Part shown: piece after piece, positions 1-8,475 of the stretch | Layout: every line of letters begins with the position of its first letter | How positions within the stretch are numbered: position 1 is the stretch's first letter | Assembly (NCBI RefSeq): GCF_920987055.1 | Contig: NZ_CAKLBX010000004.1 | Coordinates: 62,001 to 126,000 of the forward strand | Reading direction: 5' to 3' | From: Novosphingobium sp. CECT 9465 | Lineage (GTDB): Bacteria > Pseudomonadota > Alphaproteobacteria > Sphingomonadales > Sphingomonadaceae | DNA length: 64,000 nucleotides | Translations under genes and position numbers: made by a program | The notes under the pieces: generated by a model | Told to the model about the DNA's origin: nothing | The model's database searches: none | Seen by the model: the letters and a program-made list of their open reading frames with translations, nothing else

Positions 1-1188
1 GATCGATTCCACCAGCGCGGTCGGATGCTCGCCGGCAGCGTCGAACACGATACGGCTCGGCCGATAGGGCAGATAGACGCCGGACTGCTCGGCGAGTGGC
101 GCCGGCGTCTCGAGTACCTGGTAGCCGACCGGGAGAACCTCGTTCCTGGCGAGAGCGCGGAAGATGCGCGGGGTGGCAGCGGGCTTCGATCTCACGCTGC
201 GCAGGAGGGACAGCCCCCCGCCCCGCTTGACCGGCGCCGGAGTGGCGGCCTCCGGGATCAGATCCTGCCGGGGCGGGATGACCAGCGCCTCGACCAGGTC
301 GCTTACGGCGCCGCGCTGGAGCGTGACCGTCGTGGTATCACCCACCGTCTTGTCGATGACATAGAGTCGCACCGCGACTCCGGTGCCGTGCTTGCCATAG
401 GCATGGGTCAGCCGGATCGAGGTGCGCAGCGCGACGCTCGCCAGCGTCGTCGACCAGATCGTGCCCATGCGCGCGGAGTTGAAGAACCAGTCGGGCATGA
501 TCGCGACGACGCGCCCGCCAGGCCGCACACGCTTGATCGCCGCCTGCAGGTGGCGGACCGCAGCGAGCGCGTCGGCACCGCGGCCGAGCGAGCGCGAGAA
601 GGGCGGGTTCATCAGGATGAGGCTGGGGCGCTCCGCGGATGCCATGACGCTGGCGATCTGCGCGCCGTCGTGGCCGGTAACGCTGGCTTTCGGGAAGGTG
701 GCCGACAGCCGCTCGCGGCGCGCGGGATCGATCTCGTTGAGCTGGAGCGCCGCGATCGGCGGGAGGCCCGCTACCAGGAGACCGTTGCCGGCGCTCGGTT
801 CGAGTACGATGTCATCCGCGCGTGCGTTCGCGAGCATGACCGTGATCGTGGCGAGATCGAGCGGGGTCGAGAATTGCTGCCAGTCGATCTGCTCCTCGCT
901 GCGCACGGTCTGGGTAGGAAGGCGCGCCATAAGCCCGATCGCGGCGTCGACCGCCGGCGTGGTGCCTGCTGCGCATACCGCCAGCGCGGTCGCATGCTCC
1001 AGCACCTCGAAGCTCTCGCGCTGGGTCCAGCGACCATCGGCGTCGGTGCCGCCATAGGCGCGGATCATCGCGTCGTTGAGCATCGCTCGGGTGATCTTCG
1101 CGTCGCCGGCGATCGCGGGGAGCAGCAGGCGGGCGGCAGCGGTGGCATGGTCGGCGCGCGCGGGCGCAGGGTCGAACAGGTCGGTCAT
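1..1188 (-). CDS. Strawberry-notch-like protein, N-terminal N6-adenine methyltransferase domain (partial)
   Basis: The frame is open from an ATG at 1188 to the left window edge, so the 3' part lies outside. A GGAGAC box precedes the ATG. In the 396 visible residues I see a target-binding QQFSTP segment near residue 104, an AdoMet-binding EPSAGNG near 130 (motif I) and the catalytic NPPF at 194-197 (motif IV) of N6-adenine DNA methyltransferases. On alphaproteobacterial plasmids this domain heads very long proteins that continue into a strawberry-notch helicase-like part; that continuation is inferred. The primase-like gene is 58 bp upstream on the same strand, as in plasmid DNA-processing clusters. 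A role in modifying plasmid or foreign DNA is likely but unproven. Confidence 0.75.
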   Translation of the reverse strand, partial: MTDLFDPAPARADHATAAARLLLPAIAGDAKITRAMLNDAMIRAYGGTDADGRWTQRESFEVLEHATALAVCAAGTTPAVDAAIGLMARLPTQTVRSEEQIDWQQFSTPLDLATITVMLANARADDIVLEPSAGNGLLVAGLPPIAALQLNEIDPARRERLSATFPKASVTGHDGAQIASVMASAERPSLILMNPPFSRSLGRGADALAAVRHLQAAIKRVRPGGRVVAIMPDWFFNSARMGTIWSTTLASVALRTSIRLTHAYGKHGTGVAVRLYVIDKTVGDTTTVTLQRGAVSDLVEALVIPPRQDLIPEAATPAPVKRGGGLSLLRSVRSKPAATPRIFRALARNEVLPVGYQVLETPAPLAEQSGVYLPYRPSRIVFDAAGEHPTALVESI

Positions 1189-1246
1189 GGGGGTCTCCGG
1201 GTCTGTGGCTGCTCGTGCAGCTCACGACCCCGACCCCCCTTCCCTC

Positions 1247-2086
1247 TCAGGCTCCGGGTTTCACGACGTCGGCCCAGTCGCCATAACGTGAGGGTGGCGG
1301 CATCCGCTTCAGCGTCAGCCCGCGCGGCCGATAGGCAGCCCACGCCTTGCGTCGTGCGCGTCGGCCCTCGAAGTCATTGTCCTCGGCGAAGATCAGCGTG
1401 GTGACGCTATCGGGGATGTGGACACGGTCGAGCCGCGCCGCGCCGAGCGTCGCCCAGCACGGGATGCCGTGGATCTGGGTGAAGGCGGCCGAGGTCTCGA
1501 ACCCCTCACCAAGCGCCAATGTGTCGGTGACGCGCATGCCCTGCCAGGTCGCACCTCCCGGCGTGCCGAGCGTCGCCTTGTCGAGATAGCCGCCATGCGC
1601 GAGGTCGAGGAAGATGCGCTGAATCGAGCGCAGCGTGCGCCCCTCCCGCGCCGCGATCAGCAGCGCCGGGAGGAACCGGGTATGCGGTTTCGGTCCCCAC
1701 GGACAGCGCGGGTGGTAGCTCAGGTCGTCGAAGGCGCCGGTGATGCCGCGAAAGCGGAGATAGGCTTCCGCGGGCGTTCCGGCGATCGGCAACCCCTCGT
1801 TCCACAGCCGTTCGATGTTGGCGGGTCTGCCGGTGCGCTGTTCAGCGGGTGGGTCGTAGGTGCGTCCGGGTCTGATGCGCGCGATCTCGCGGAGCACGTC
1901 CTCGGCGGTGCAGCCGGCGAAGCAGTGAACGAGGATGCCGTCATGGCCCTGCCGGATCGAGAGGCTGGGATCGCTGTCGGCGTGGGCCGGGCAACGGCAC
2001 ATGGCGTTGTAGCCGTGCCAGGTGCCGCCGAGGGCGCCGACGATGTCCACGATGGTCTGGGTGGGTTTCAGCGCAACGAGGGGCAT
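1247..2086 (-). CDS. CHC2 zinc-finger / Toprim primase-like plasmid protein
   Basis: This 279-residue protein starts with a zinc-binding CHC2-type finger (C32-P-A-H35 and C55-F-A-G-C59). Its C-terminal half carries Toprim features: the acidic GEGFET segment near residue 192 and AEDND near residue 235. Such proteins (phage and plasmid primase or DUF7146/Toprim types) are expected to make RNA primers or process DNA in the cytoplasm during replication or transfer. It lies just upstream of the methyltransferase on the same strand, probably in one operon. A shortened relative of its first 105 residues lies at 21323-21652, so the window holds two versions. No separate helicase domain is visible. 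Confidence 0.75.
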   Translation of the reverse strand: MPLVALKPTQTIVDIVGALGGTWHGYNAMCRCPAHADSDPSLSIRQGHDGILVHCFAGCTAEDVLREIARIRPGRTYDPPAEQRTGRPANIERLWNEGLPIAGTPAEAYLRFRGITGAFDDLSYHPRCPWGPKPHTRFLPALLIAAREGRTLRSIQRIFLDLAHGGYLDKATLGTPGGATWQGMRVTDTLALGEGFETSAAFTQIHGIPCWATLGAARLDRVHIPDSVTTLIFAEDNDFEGRRARRKAWAAYRPRGLTLKRMPPPSRYGDWADVVKPGA

Positions 2087-2139
2087 GACCGATCCTTTCT
2101 CGCTGCCTCTGACCCCCTTCTCTCCCTTCCTAGGTGACT

Positions 2140-2260
2140 CAGTAGCTGCTGGCTAGCAGCTAGCGGAAGATCCCCGTGTTAGCAGTTAGACCTCCGCTAT
2201 CTAGCGTTGAGATGGCTGGTATCTAGCGGCTAGCTACCTTTGAGCTAGCAGTTTCTCATA
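2140..2260. repeat. CTAGC-rich repeat cluster downstream of the ParA/RHH pair
   Basis: The sequence holds many overlapping short units built on CTAGC and TAGCAG: TAGCTGCTGGCTAGCAG, TTAGCAGTTAG, ATCTAGCG, CTAGCGGCTAGCTACC and GAGCTAGCAG. Some reach into the last codons of the ribbon-helix-helix gene. A matching cluster lies on the other side of the partition genes at 3199-3295. Short repeats on both sides of a ParA and RHH pair are the usual layout of a type Ib centromere and operator; binding is inferred. Confidence 0.6.
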
Positions 2261-2542
2261 AGCGTCGAGTGCCTTCTCGAGCACTTCTGTAAGAAGCAGA
2301 CCCTCACGTTGAGCTATTTCGCGGATTCGATTGTCCCATTCGGGTGTGACCCTAGTCGCAAATTGTTGAGTGCGGTTAGTCTTGCGCGAACTGCGGGCAT
2401 CAATGCGGGTTGCGGTTATCAGCGGTGCAGCCGGAGGGGCGGGGGCTACTTCGGGTGCATCCAAATTCTGGCTCGCCTCACTGATTGGTGGGGGTGAACC
2501 CAAACGAGTAGCCTTCTTTAGCTTCGAGATATCGGCCATCAT
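2234..2542 (-). CDS. Ribbon-helix-helix ParB-like partner of ParA
   Basis: This 102-residue protein begins directly after the ParA stop codon, so the two are translationally coupled. The first 60 residues are rich in Ala, Pro and Ser and look disordered. The last 40 (RVTPEWDNRIREIAQREGLLLTEVLE... pattern, described here only in part) resemble a ribbon-helix-helix DNA-binding fold as in Arc/MetJ or ParG-type partners. In type Ib partition systems such a protein binds centromere repeats, represses the operon and stimulates the ATPase. The CTAGC repeats on both flanks are the obvious candidate sites. No ParB nuclease-type motif is present. An antitoxin-like regulator is the alternative, but no toxin gene is adjacent. 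Confidence 0.6.
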   Translation of the reverse strand: MMADISKLKKATRLGSPPPISEASQNLDAPEVAPAPPAAPLITATRIDARSSRKTNRTQQFATRVTPEWDNRIREIAQREGLLLTEVLEKALDAYEKLLAQR

Positions 2543-3172
2543 TCACCCCGCTACTTTGTCGATTAGGGATTGGATCAGAGTATCAGCACGCTGGTTAAGG
2601 CCGGAGAATTTGGTTTCGGTAATTGACAGGCCTTGGTTCTGCGCTTGCCGGTATGCTGGTCGTTCCACGATCGAACCGTCGAGGACATTATACCCCGCTT
2701 CGGTCAAATACGCCCGCGCGTCATTTTCTTCAGCCGAAGTTCCAATGCGGTTGAGCGCAAAAACGAGCCGTCCAGTCGGGATACCCTCCTTAACAAGGGC
2801 ATGGTATTCGCGGACGGCAGGCCTGAGATCGTCCAAGGATGCGCCGGTGGGTTGAACCACGAGTGACGATGACCGTGCAATTTCAAGTGTAGCTTTGCTG
2901 GTCCGAGCGGGGCCGTCGATGATAAGCAGATCGAAGCCGTCTGCAGCGGCCAGGGCCTGAGACGCGGTTTTGAATGCCTCAACCGACACAATCGGCTCGA
3001 TGGAGATGCCAAGGCGTGCTCGGTGCCAATCGACCGAAGTGCCCTGTTGAGTATCGAGATCGGCGATTTTAACCCGCAGTTCGCCTGCCGCCGCCTCGCG
3101 AGCAAGGGCTCTTGCCAAGGTGCTTTTTCCTACACCGCCTTTTTGTGAGACGAATGCTACGACAGCAGCCAT
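2543..3172 (-). CDS. parA: ParA-family partition ATPase (small type Ib)
   Basis: The 209-residue protein has the deviant Walker A motif KGGVGKST at residues 11-18, the ADLDTQQG segment after the first sheet and LLIIDGPA as Walker B. It lacks an N-terminal helix-turn-helix domain, which is typical of short type Ib ParA proteins that drive plasmid segregation over the nucleoid. The small RHH gene follows without a gap. A repeat-rich region directly upstream (3199-3295) probably holds the promoter, operator and centromere. This is one of three partition ATPases in the window, and it differs clearly from those at 19589 and 63166. Confidence 0.85.
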   Translation of the reverse strand: MAAVVAFVSQKGGVGKSTLARALAREAAAGELRVKIADLDTQQGTSVDWHRARLGISIEPIVSVEAFKTASQALAAADGFDLLIIDGPARTSKATLEIARSSSLVVQPTGASLDDLRPAVREYHALVKEGIPTGRLVFALNRIGTSAEENDARAYLTEAGYNVLDGSIVERPAYRQAQNQGLSITETKFSGLNQRADTLIQSLIDKVAG

Positions 3173-3198
3173 GACCGATCCTGTAATAGTTCGAACGA

Positions 3199-3295
3199 CT
3201 GGATAGCTAGCCGCTCTCTAGCAGTTTGGCAACCGCTACCTATGTGATAGCTAGCTGATACCCAACCAGCAGATATCTGTGAGCTAGCTGCTACC
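3199..3295. repeat. CTAGC-rich repeat cluster upstream of parA (candidate centromere/operator)
   Basis: Units seen on the + strand include ATAGCTAGCCGCT, CTCTAGCAG, GATAGCTAGCTGATACCCA and GAGCTAGCTGCTACCCAC. The last two are near-copies about 40 bp apart. The same CTAGC and TAGCAG cores recur at 2140-2260 on the far side of the operon. Position just upstream of parA fits an autoregulatory site bound by the RHH protein; this is inference. A small GTGGAA/TTCCAC hairpin follows at 3341-3357. Confidence 0.6.
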
Positions 3296-3394
3296 CACGG
3301 GGGTTTGCCTGACCTAGTCTGGATCAAGCACTGGGAGATAGTGGAATTTTTTTCCACGTTGTGCGGTTGATCGAAACATGATGTTCAATGATCG

Positions 3395-4312
3395 ATGAAC
3401 ACGCGATCGAACTCGAGCTTATGCGTAGTGGGTAGTGTTATGGCACTGCTATGGGCGCAAACATCGGCAGCTAAGCAGGCCGAGGTAATGACATTTGATG
3501 GGCAGGCAGTTGAAGCCGTCATCGATGTGGGCCCGAGAATGCGGGGTATGCCAACAGACGGAACGCCGCCAGTACCAAGCATGGAAGCCGTTTTAGGCAA
3601 TGACTTCAGATCATTCGGCAGCCCCGTAATGGAACCCCAAGAGGAGGCAATAAGCACGTCGCATATATCGGTGCCCCTTTGGATGCAGACTGGCCAGGTT
3701 TCGGGGGGAGCTGGCCGGGCAGCGATGTCCGATATCGCAAGTTATCTCTACACCCCACAGGCTTGCTCAATCACACCCTACCGTCCACGCGGCGATTTTC
3801 CAGGCTGGCTCGAAGCTCGGCGGGCTCAATATTACCCCTTGATCCAGGCCGTGGCGTGCGAAGCTGGTGTGCCAGTCGGGCTTTTCGATGCACTGGTGGC
3901 CCAGGAAAGCCGCTATGACCCATTGATCGTATCACCGAAGGGCGCCGTTGGCCTTACCCAATTGATGCCCGGTACAGCGCGTGGACTTGGGGTTTTCAAT
4001 TCGAGAGATCCGTTGTCGAACCTGAGGGGAGGGGCCAGATACCTCCGCGCGCATCTGGATGAGTTCAAGCGGGTCGATCTAGCCTTGGCCGCGTACAATG
4101 CAGGTCCAGGACGCGTTCGATCGATGCGCCGTATTCCGCCGTTTCGCGAGACGATGGACTATGTCGCAGCGATCACTCGAGGGTGGAGCACCGGATCGTT
4201 CAGGACAGCATCGATTCAGACCGCCGGTTTGGCAGTGGGTCGACAGGAATTCCGGGGCAGGGGGGTCCAGTTACTCGCTTACACATCTACAAGAGTATCG
4301 AACCCGAGGTAG
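3395..4312 (+). CDS. Lytic transglycosylase, VirB1-like (SLT domain)
   Basis: This 305-residue protein has a hydrophobic N-terminal signal segment (about residues 9-26) and is predicted to be exported. The C-terminal half is a soluble lytic transglycosylase domain: catalytic Glu171 in QESRYDP, then GAVGLTQLMPGTA, and AYNAGPGRV near residue 233. The enzyme cleaves peptidoglycan between MurNAc and GlcNAc, forming the anhydro product. On plasmids such enzymes open the wall for conjugative secretion machinery; no other type IV secretion gene is visible here, so that role is inferred. The last 34 bp overlap the end of the convergent small membrane gene. Confidence 0.8.
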   Translation: MNTRSNSSLCVVGSVMALLWAQTSAAKQAEVMTFDGQAVEAVIDVGPRMRGMPTDGTPPVPSMEAVLGNDFRSFGSPVMEPQEEAISTSHISVPLWMQTGQVSGGAGRAAMSDIASYLYTPQACSITPYRPRGDFPGWLEARRAQYYPLIQAVACEAGVPVGLFDALVAQESRYDPLIVSPKGAVGLTQLMPGTARGLGVFNSRDPLSNLRGGARYLRAHLDEFKRVDLALAAYNAGPGRVRSMRRIPPFRETMDYVAAITRGWSTGSFRTASIQTAGLAVGRQEFRGRGVQLLAYTSTRVSNPR

Positions 4313-4563
4313 TGCGCGTAATAGATCGCAATTCCGAGGATCGCCGGCGCGCCGAGCAGATAGTTGATCTGCCAACGTATCCACAACCGGGGTGCAACGA
4401 GTACCTTATCGAGGACGGTCGCAGTTGGGAGTTTCCTAGTTCCCAGACGATAATCGTAGGCGGTCTTTATCATCGCGAGGACAGCGCACAGCGCCACCAT
4501 GACGCCGACCGCGGCATAGAGTGAAAGCCAGGCCTGAAGTGTCGCTTGGGGCATGCCGACCAC
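4279..4563 (-). CDS. Small membrane protein, function unknown
   Basis: The 94-residue product has two strongly hydrophobic stretches (about residues 11-31 and 70-85) separated by a basic segment, so it should span the membrane twice. I do not recognise a family. It converges with the transglycosylase and overlaps its 3' end by 34 bp. The thiamine-diphosphate enzyme follows 26 bp away in the same orientation, so this could be the downstream-facing neighbour of that gene. Confidence rests on membrane-protein-like composition. Confidence 0.5.
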   Translation of the reverse strand: MVGMPQATLQAWLSLYAAVGVMVALCAVLAMIKTAYDYRLGTRKLPTATVLDKVLVAPRLWIRWQINYLLGAPAILGIAIYYAHYLGFDTLVDV

Positions 4564-4588
4564 CTAGCAGCAAGATGCTGACGGTCCA

Positions 4589-6382
4589 TTAACCGCTGAA
4601 TCGCGCATTAGTTACCAGGAGCTGGCGCGCCGTGTCGGCGATCATCGTGCCCAGGCCCTTGTCTCCCATCACCATCGAACTCATCAGACCCTTGGCCTGC
4701 TCGAGCGTCAGTTGCGGTGGAAACGGCACGACCTCGGGATCGGTCTTCACCTCGATGAGCGTCGGGCGATCGGCGGAGAGCGCAACTTCCCACGCCGGCC
4801 CAAGCGCGGATGGATCATCGACGTAGATGCCGCCAAGCCCCAGCAATTCCGCGAAGCGCGCGTAGGGGACGTCCGGAATATCCTGCGTCGTCGGGAAACG
4901 CGGATTGCCTTCCATCACCCGCTGTTCCCACGTGACCTCGTTGAGATCGCCGTTGTTGAAGACGCAGACGATGAAGCGCGGATCGCGCCACTGCTTCCAA
5001 TATTTCTGGACGGTGATGAGTTCGGCCAGATTGTTCATCTGCATTGCGCCGTCGCCGACCAGCGCCACGACGGGCCGATCAGGATAAGCAAACTTGGCCG
5101 CGATCGCATAGGGAACCGCAGCGCCCATAGAGGCTAAACCGCCCGAGAGAGAGGCACGCTGCCCGACCTTCACGCGATAGTCGCGCGCGTACCAGTTGGC
5201 GCATGAGCCCGAATCCGAGGTGACGATCGCGTCGGCGGGCAGACGCGGCGACATTTCCCAGACCACGCGCTGGGGATTGACGGGCTTTGCTTCCGCCATG
5301 GCGCGTTCCTCGAGCGTCTGCCACCACTGCGCAGTCGCCTTCTCGATGCCTTCGCGCCAACTGCGATCATCCTTGCGCTGGAGCAGCGGGATCAGCGCTT
5401 TCAGCGTTTCGGCCGCATCTCCATGCAGGTTGACCTCGACGGGGTAGCGCAGCCCCAGCATCGATGCGTCGATGTCGACCTGCACGGCCCTCGCCTGCCC
5501 GTCTTTCGGCAGGAACTCGGCCCAGGGAAAGCCCGTGCCGATCAGCAGAAGCGTGTCGCACTCGCGCATGAGGTCGGACGATGGCTTGGTCCCGAGCAAG
5601 CCGATCGCCCCGGTCACGAACGGCAGATCGTCAGGCAGGACATCCTTGCCGAGCAACGCTTTGGCGACGCCGGCGCCAAGCAGGTCGGCGACCTCGGTCA
5701 CCACGGCCGACGCGCCGCGGGCTCCCGCCCCAATCAGGATAGCGACCTTGGCGCCTGCATTCAGTACCTCCGCCGCGCGCGCGAGATCGGCGGGCTGCGG
5801 GACGACGATCGGATGTGCATAGCCGGTGCCCGAGCGGGTGAAGCCGTGCGCCTGGCCCGGCTCCTCATATTTCGTATCCTGTATGTCCTTGGGCAGCACG
5901 ATGGTTGAGACCGCGTTGCCCGCGACCGCGATCCGGATCGCGCGATCGGTCACATGGCGGACCTGCGCCGGCGCGCTCGCCTCCTGCACATAGGCGGCGA
6001 CGTCGGCAAACAGTCGGTCGAGATTGAGCTCCTGCTGATAGCTTGCACCGCGCACGGTGCTCTCGGCCTGGCCCGCGATCGCGAGGACCGGGACATGGTC
6101 GAGCTTGGCGTCATAGAGCCCGGTGATCAGGTGGGTCGCGCCCGGACCGCCGGTCGACAGGCAGACGCCGAGCTCGCCGGTGAATTTCGCATGCGCCGTC
6201 GCCATGAAGGCCGCCATCTCCTCGTGGCGGACCTGGATGAACTCGATGCCCGAGCCTTCCTTCTCGGCGCGCTGGAGCGCCCCCAGCACGCCATTGATGC
6301 CATCGCCAGAATAGCCGTAGATTCGGCTCACGCCCCAATCCTTGAGGCGCTGGACGAAGAAATCGCTCGACATGCGGGCCAT
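4589..6382 (-). CDS. Thiamine diphosphate-dependent enzyme, pyruvate oxidase / PoxB type
   Basis: About 597 residues in the order of the acetolactate synthase and pyruvate oxidase superfamily. The N-terminal PYR domain has the cofactor-activating Glu in FIQVRHEEMAAF and the STGGPGATHLITGLYDA segment. A central Rossmann-like domain follows. The C-terminal PP domain has the ThDP-binding GDG at about residue 443, ending in NN about 28 residues later. Substrate is probably pyruvate or another 2-keto acid (decarboxylation to acetate or an acyl product), which cannot be fixed from sequence. I chose the ATG at 6382 because GGAGGG lies just upstream; a GTG 12 bp earlier lies within that ribosome site. 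The gene stands alone between plasmid backbone and a recombinase gene. Confidence 0.8.
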   Translation of the reverse strand: MARMSSDFFVQRLKDWGVSRIYGYSGDGINGVLGALQRAEKEGSGIEFIQVRHEEMAAFMATAHAKFTGELGVCLSTGGPGATHLITGLYDAKLDHVPVLAIAGQAESTVRGASYQQELNLDRLFADVAAYVQEASAPAQVRHVTDRAIRIAVAGNAVSTIVLPKDIQDTKYEEPGQAHGFTRSGTGYAHPIVVPQPADLARAAEVLNAGAKVAILIGAGARGASAVVTEVADLLGAGVAKALLGKDVLPDDLPFVTGAIGLLGTKPSSDLMRECDTLLLIGTGFPWAEFLPKDGQARAVQVDIDASMLGLRYPVEVNLHGDAAETLKALIPLLQRKDDRSWREGIEKATAQWWQTLEERAMAEAKPVNPQRVVWEMSPRLPADAIVTSDSGSCANWYARDYRVKVGQRASLSGGLASMGAAVPYAIAAKFAYPDRPVVALVGDGAMQMNNLAELITVQKYWKQWRDPRFIVCVFNNGDLNEVTWEQRVMEGNPRFPTTQDIPDVPYARFAELLGLGGIYVDDPSALGPAWEVALSADRPTLIEVKTDPEVVPFPPQLTLEQAKGLMSSMVMGDKGLGTMIADTARQLLVTNARFSG

Positions 6383-6634
6383 GCCGCCCTCCACTTTGGG
6401 ATTTGGTTTCGAGCCGGAGAGGTTCAGTCACGCATGCTCGCGCTGACGAGAAGAACGTCGCAGTGCGCACAGGCGTTCCCGCCGGTCGGCGGCTTCGCCC
6501 CCATCGGTGCGCGCTAGGGCCGGCCCGACGGCGAGCTCGCTTCTTCGGTCGTTGAGGCATGTCGGTGTCGCTCACTGCCCAACCGCGCCAGGTCATCGGT
6601 TTGCGACTGTCCAAACGCGGACAGCTAAAACCTG

Positions 6635-7774
6635 TCATTCACCGCCGAAACGCTTCGCGAGACGCGCACTCGCTCCGCTCTTGGCCGCCAGCTTCGCGCC
6701 ATAGCGCATGACCGTCTTGGGATCGCGCCAGCGATAGGCCTGCATGATGGCGGGCAGGCTCTCTCCTGCCGCAAAATTGTCTTGCGCCACGCCAACCCGG
6801 ATCGAATGGCTCGACACGGCCGCGACCCAGCGCTCGAGCTCGGCCTCGCTCATCGCCCCCAGCAGTTTCTTGTCGAATGCCTGGCGGATCAACCGCTTGT
6901 AGATGAGCGTGATCGTGCCGGGGTTGAGCGCCTCCTCTCCCACACCGCGGATCGAGCCATCGAACCAGGTTTCGACGCGCCGGAACAGGGCCCCGCGCGC
7001 AATCCCGGCCTTGTCGCACCATTCAGCGATCGCGCGCATGGTCGCGGGCGAGAGATAGGCGAGAGCCCCCTGCCCTTCCTGATCGGTCTTGCTGCGGCCG
7101 ATCTCGACCACCCCTGCCCCGTCGACGTCGGGCCCGTCGATATGCTCGATACGCATCGCCGCGAGTTCGGAGCGCCGGCAGCCGGTATCATAGTTGACCT
7201 GCAGTAGCGCGCGATCGCGCGCGCCCAGGAGATCGCGGCGCGTGGCCTTGAGGAGGACCGCGAGGCTCACGCCGCTCGCCGGCGCGTCGAGATCGCTGAC
7301 ATCGCCCTTGTAGCGGATACCCCGCGCCTGCGTCTGGCGGGTGCCGAGAAGCTTGCGCGCCGCCTTGTGCTCGAGCTGCACGAGCGGGGCTGCGGTCGGA
7401 TCGTCCAGCCCCGCCATGCGATAGGCCCAGCCGATATTGACGAGATAGCGCGCGATCGTCGCGGCCGCCCTCTGCGGCGTCGCCCGCGTCGCCTCATCAT
7501 GATCCTGACCCGACAGCGCGCGGACATAGGCCGCGACGGTCTCGGCGGTCGCCTCCCCTGCCCGCACTCGGGTGCGCCGGCACCAAGCATCCCAGAGCTT
7601 CATGTCGGAAAGGAACGCGCGGATCGTGTTCGGCGACCAGGCCCGCGCCGCGGCCGCGATGACCTGCGGATCGACCGCCGCCTTGTCGATAGCCAGCGCG
7701 CGGACCTCGCCCACGACGTCGTCGGCGCCGGCGGGCGGCGTGCTTTGCCTGCGGGTGAGGGCCGTTTTCGCCAT
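6635..7774 (-). CDS. Tyrosine recombinase / integrase
   Basis: About 379 residues starting at MAKTALTRR. An N-terminal SAM-like core-binding domain is followed by the catalytic domain with the first Arg in DTGCRRSELAAMR, the H-x-x-R motif in SHSIRVGVAQ, and the nucleophile Tyr in the VMRYGAKLA segment. These proteins cut and rejoin DNA through a 3'-phosphotyrosine. An in-frame ATG lies 63 bp upstream at 7837 but falls inside a perfect palindrome, so the later start is preferred. The palindrome at 7814-7840 directly upstream may be a target site or operator. A paralogous, broken recombinase lies at 8476-9621. Confidence 0.85.
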   Translation of the reverse strand: MAKTALTRRQSTPPAGADDVVGEVRALAIDKAAVDPQVIAAAARAWSPNTIRAFLSDMKLWDAWCRRTRVRAGEATAETVAAYVRALSGQDHDEATRATPQRAAATIARYLVNIGWAYRMAGLDDPTAAPLVQLEHKAARKLLGTRQTQARGIRYKGDVSDLDAPASGVSLAVLLKATRRDLLGARDRALLQVNYDTGCRRSELAAMRIEHIDGPDVDGAGVVEIGRSKTDQEGQGALAYLSPATMRAIAEWCDKAGIARGALFRRVETWFDGSIRGVGEEALNPGTITLIYKRLIRQAFDKKLLGAMSEAELERWVAAVSSHSIRVGVAQDNFAAGESLPAIMQAYRWRDPKTVMRYGAKLAAKSGASARLAKRFGGE

Positions 7775-7813
7775 GACGGCGAGACATAGCCCGGTCCTTC
7801 TCATAATAATAGG

Positions 7814-7840
7814 GTCGTGATAATCTCCCATTATCACGAC
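7814..7840. repeat. Perfect 11-bp inverted repeat with 5-nt spacer upstream of the recombinase
   Basis: The left arm is GTCGTGATAAT (7814-7824), the spacer is CTCCC, and the right arm ATTATCACGAC (7830-7840) is its exact reverse complement. Arms of 11 bp around a short spacer match the core-site layout of tyrosine recombinases, though an autoregulatory operator is equally possible. A second palindrome with the same ATAAT-N5-ATTAT core lies at 9698-9716. Confidence 0.6.
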
Positions 7841-8006
7841 TACGCATACGAGCCAATTTGACTGAGAGCAGCTCTGGGTTAAAAGACGGCGTGGACGCGC
7901 CTCTCTCGAACAGCCGCTACGGCCCCGCCTACAGCGCGAAGATGGTCTCCGCGATCGCCTCCTGCACGGCCGCCATTACGCGTCTCGATGCCCGGTTTTG
8001 CGTTAG

Positions 8007-8396
8007 TTCGGTGGCATCGGCCTGGGCACGCCGCGCCGCCTGGAGTGGCTACACCGGGCCCTGCAACTGCAATCGGCCGAGATCGACGAAATTGACGTAT
8101 TTTCCTGGGGCTGCGGGCTGCAAATCCCCGGCCGGCCGCTGCGGTCGACCAACCTCGACCTGTTCGATCGCTTTCCCGCCTGGGAAGCGGCGCTGCGCGA
8201 TCCCGACCCCCTCGCCTGGCGCGACGCGCTTCCGACCGCGATCGGCGAGATCGAGATAGCCGCGGACCATTCGCCGCTGATCCGCGCGCTCGATCGGGTC
8301 CGCCAGCATGCGCGTCTCGACAGCACCGCCCTGCCCTGGCTCTCGCTGCCCTTCGCTCTGCGCGACAAGGGGATGGTGACCACTCCCCTGCTGTGA
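8007..8396 (+). pseudogene. Truncated coding remnant, family unknown
   Basis: A coherent 129-codon frame follows a TAG at 8004 and ends with TGA at 8394-8396, but has no start codon until near its end. The translation has ordinary composition (for example FGGIGLGTPRRLEWL and DLFDRFPAWEAALRDP) and looks like the C-terminal part of a real protein whose 5' end is lost. I do not recognise the family. It sits between the two recombinase genes, on the opposite strand. Confidence 0.35.
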
Positions 8397-8475
8397 CGCA
8401 CCATAATTGACGTCATGCCGGGTCCAAGCGGAGCCTTTAGCGCTTCAACAATAGTGACATTGGCCTGCTTCTGCC

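Noticed and set aside
25..1404. 459-codon open frame on the + strand
   Set aside because: It lies over the methyltransferase and the primase on the other strand; its Arg/Gly-rich translation has no domain, while the minus strand has clear motifs.
8003..8416. 137-codon minus-strand frame
   Set aside because: Ser/Arg-rich antisense of the more coherent remnant on the + strand.
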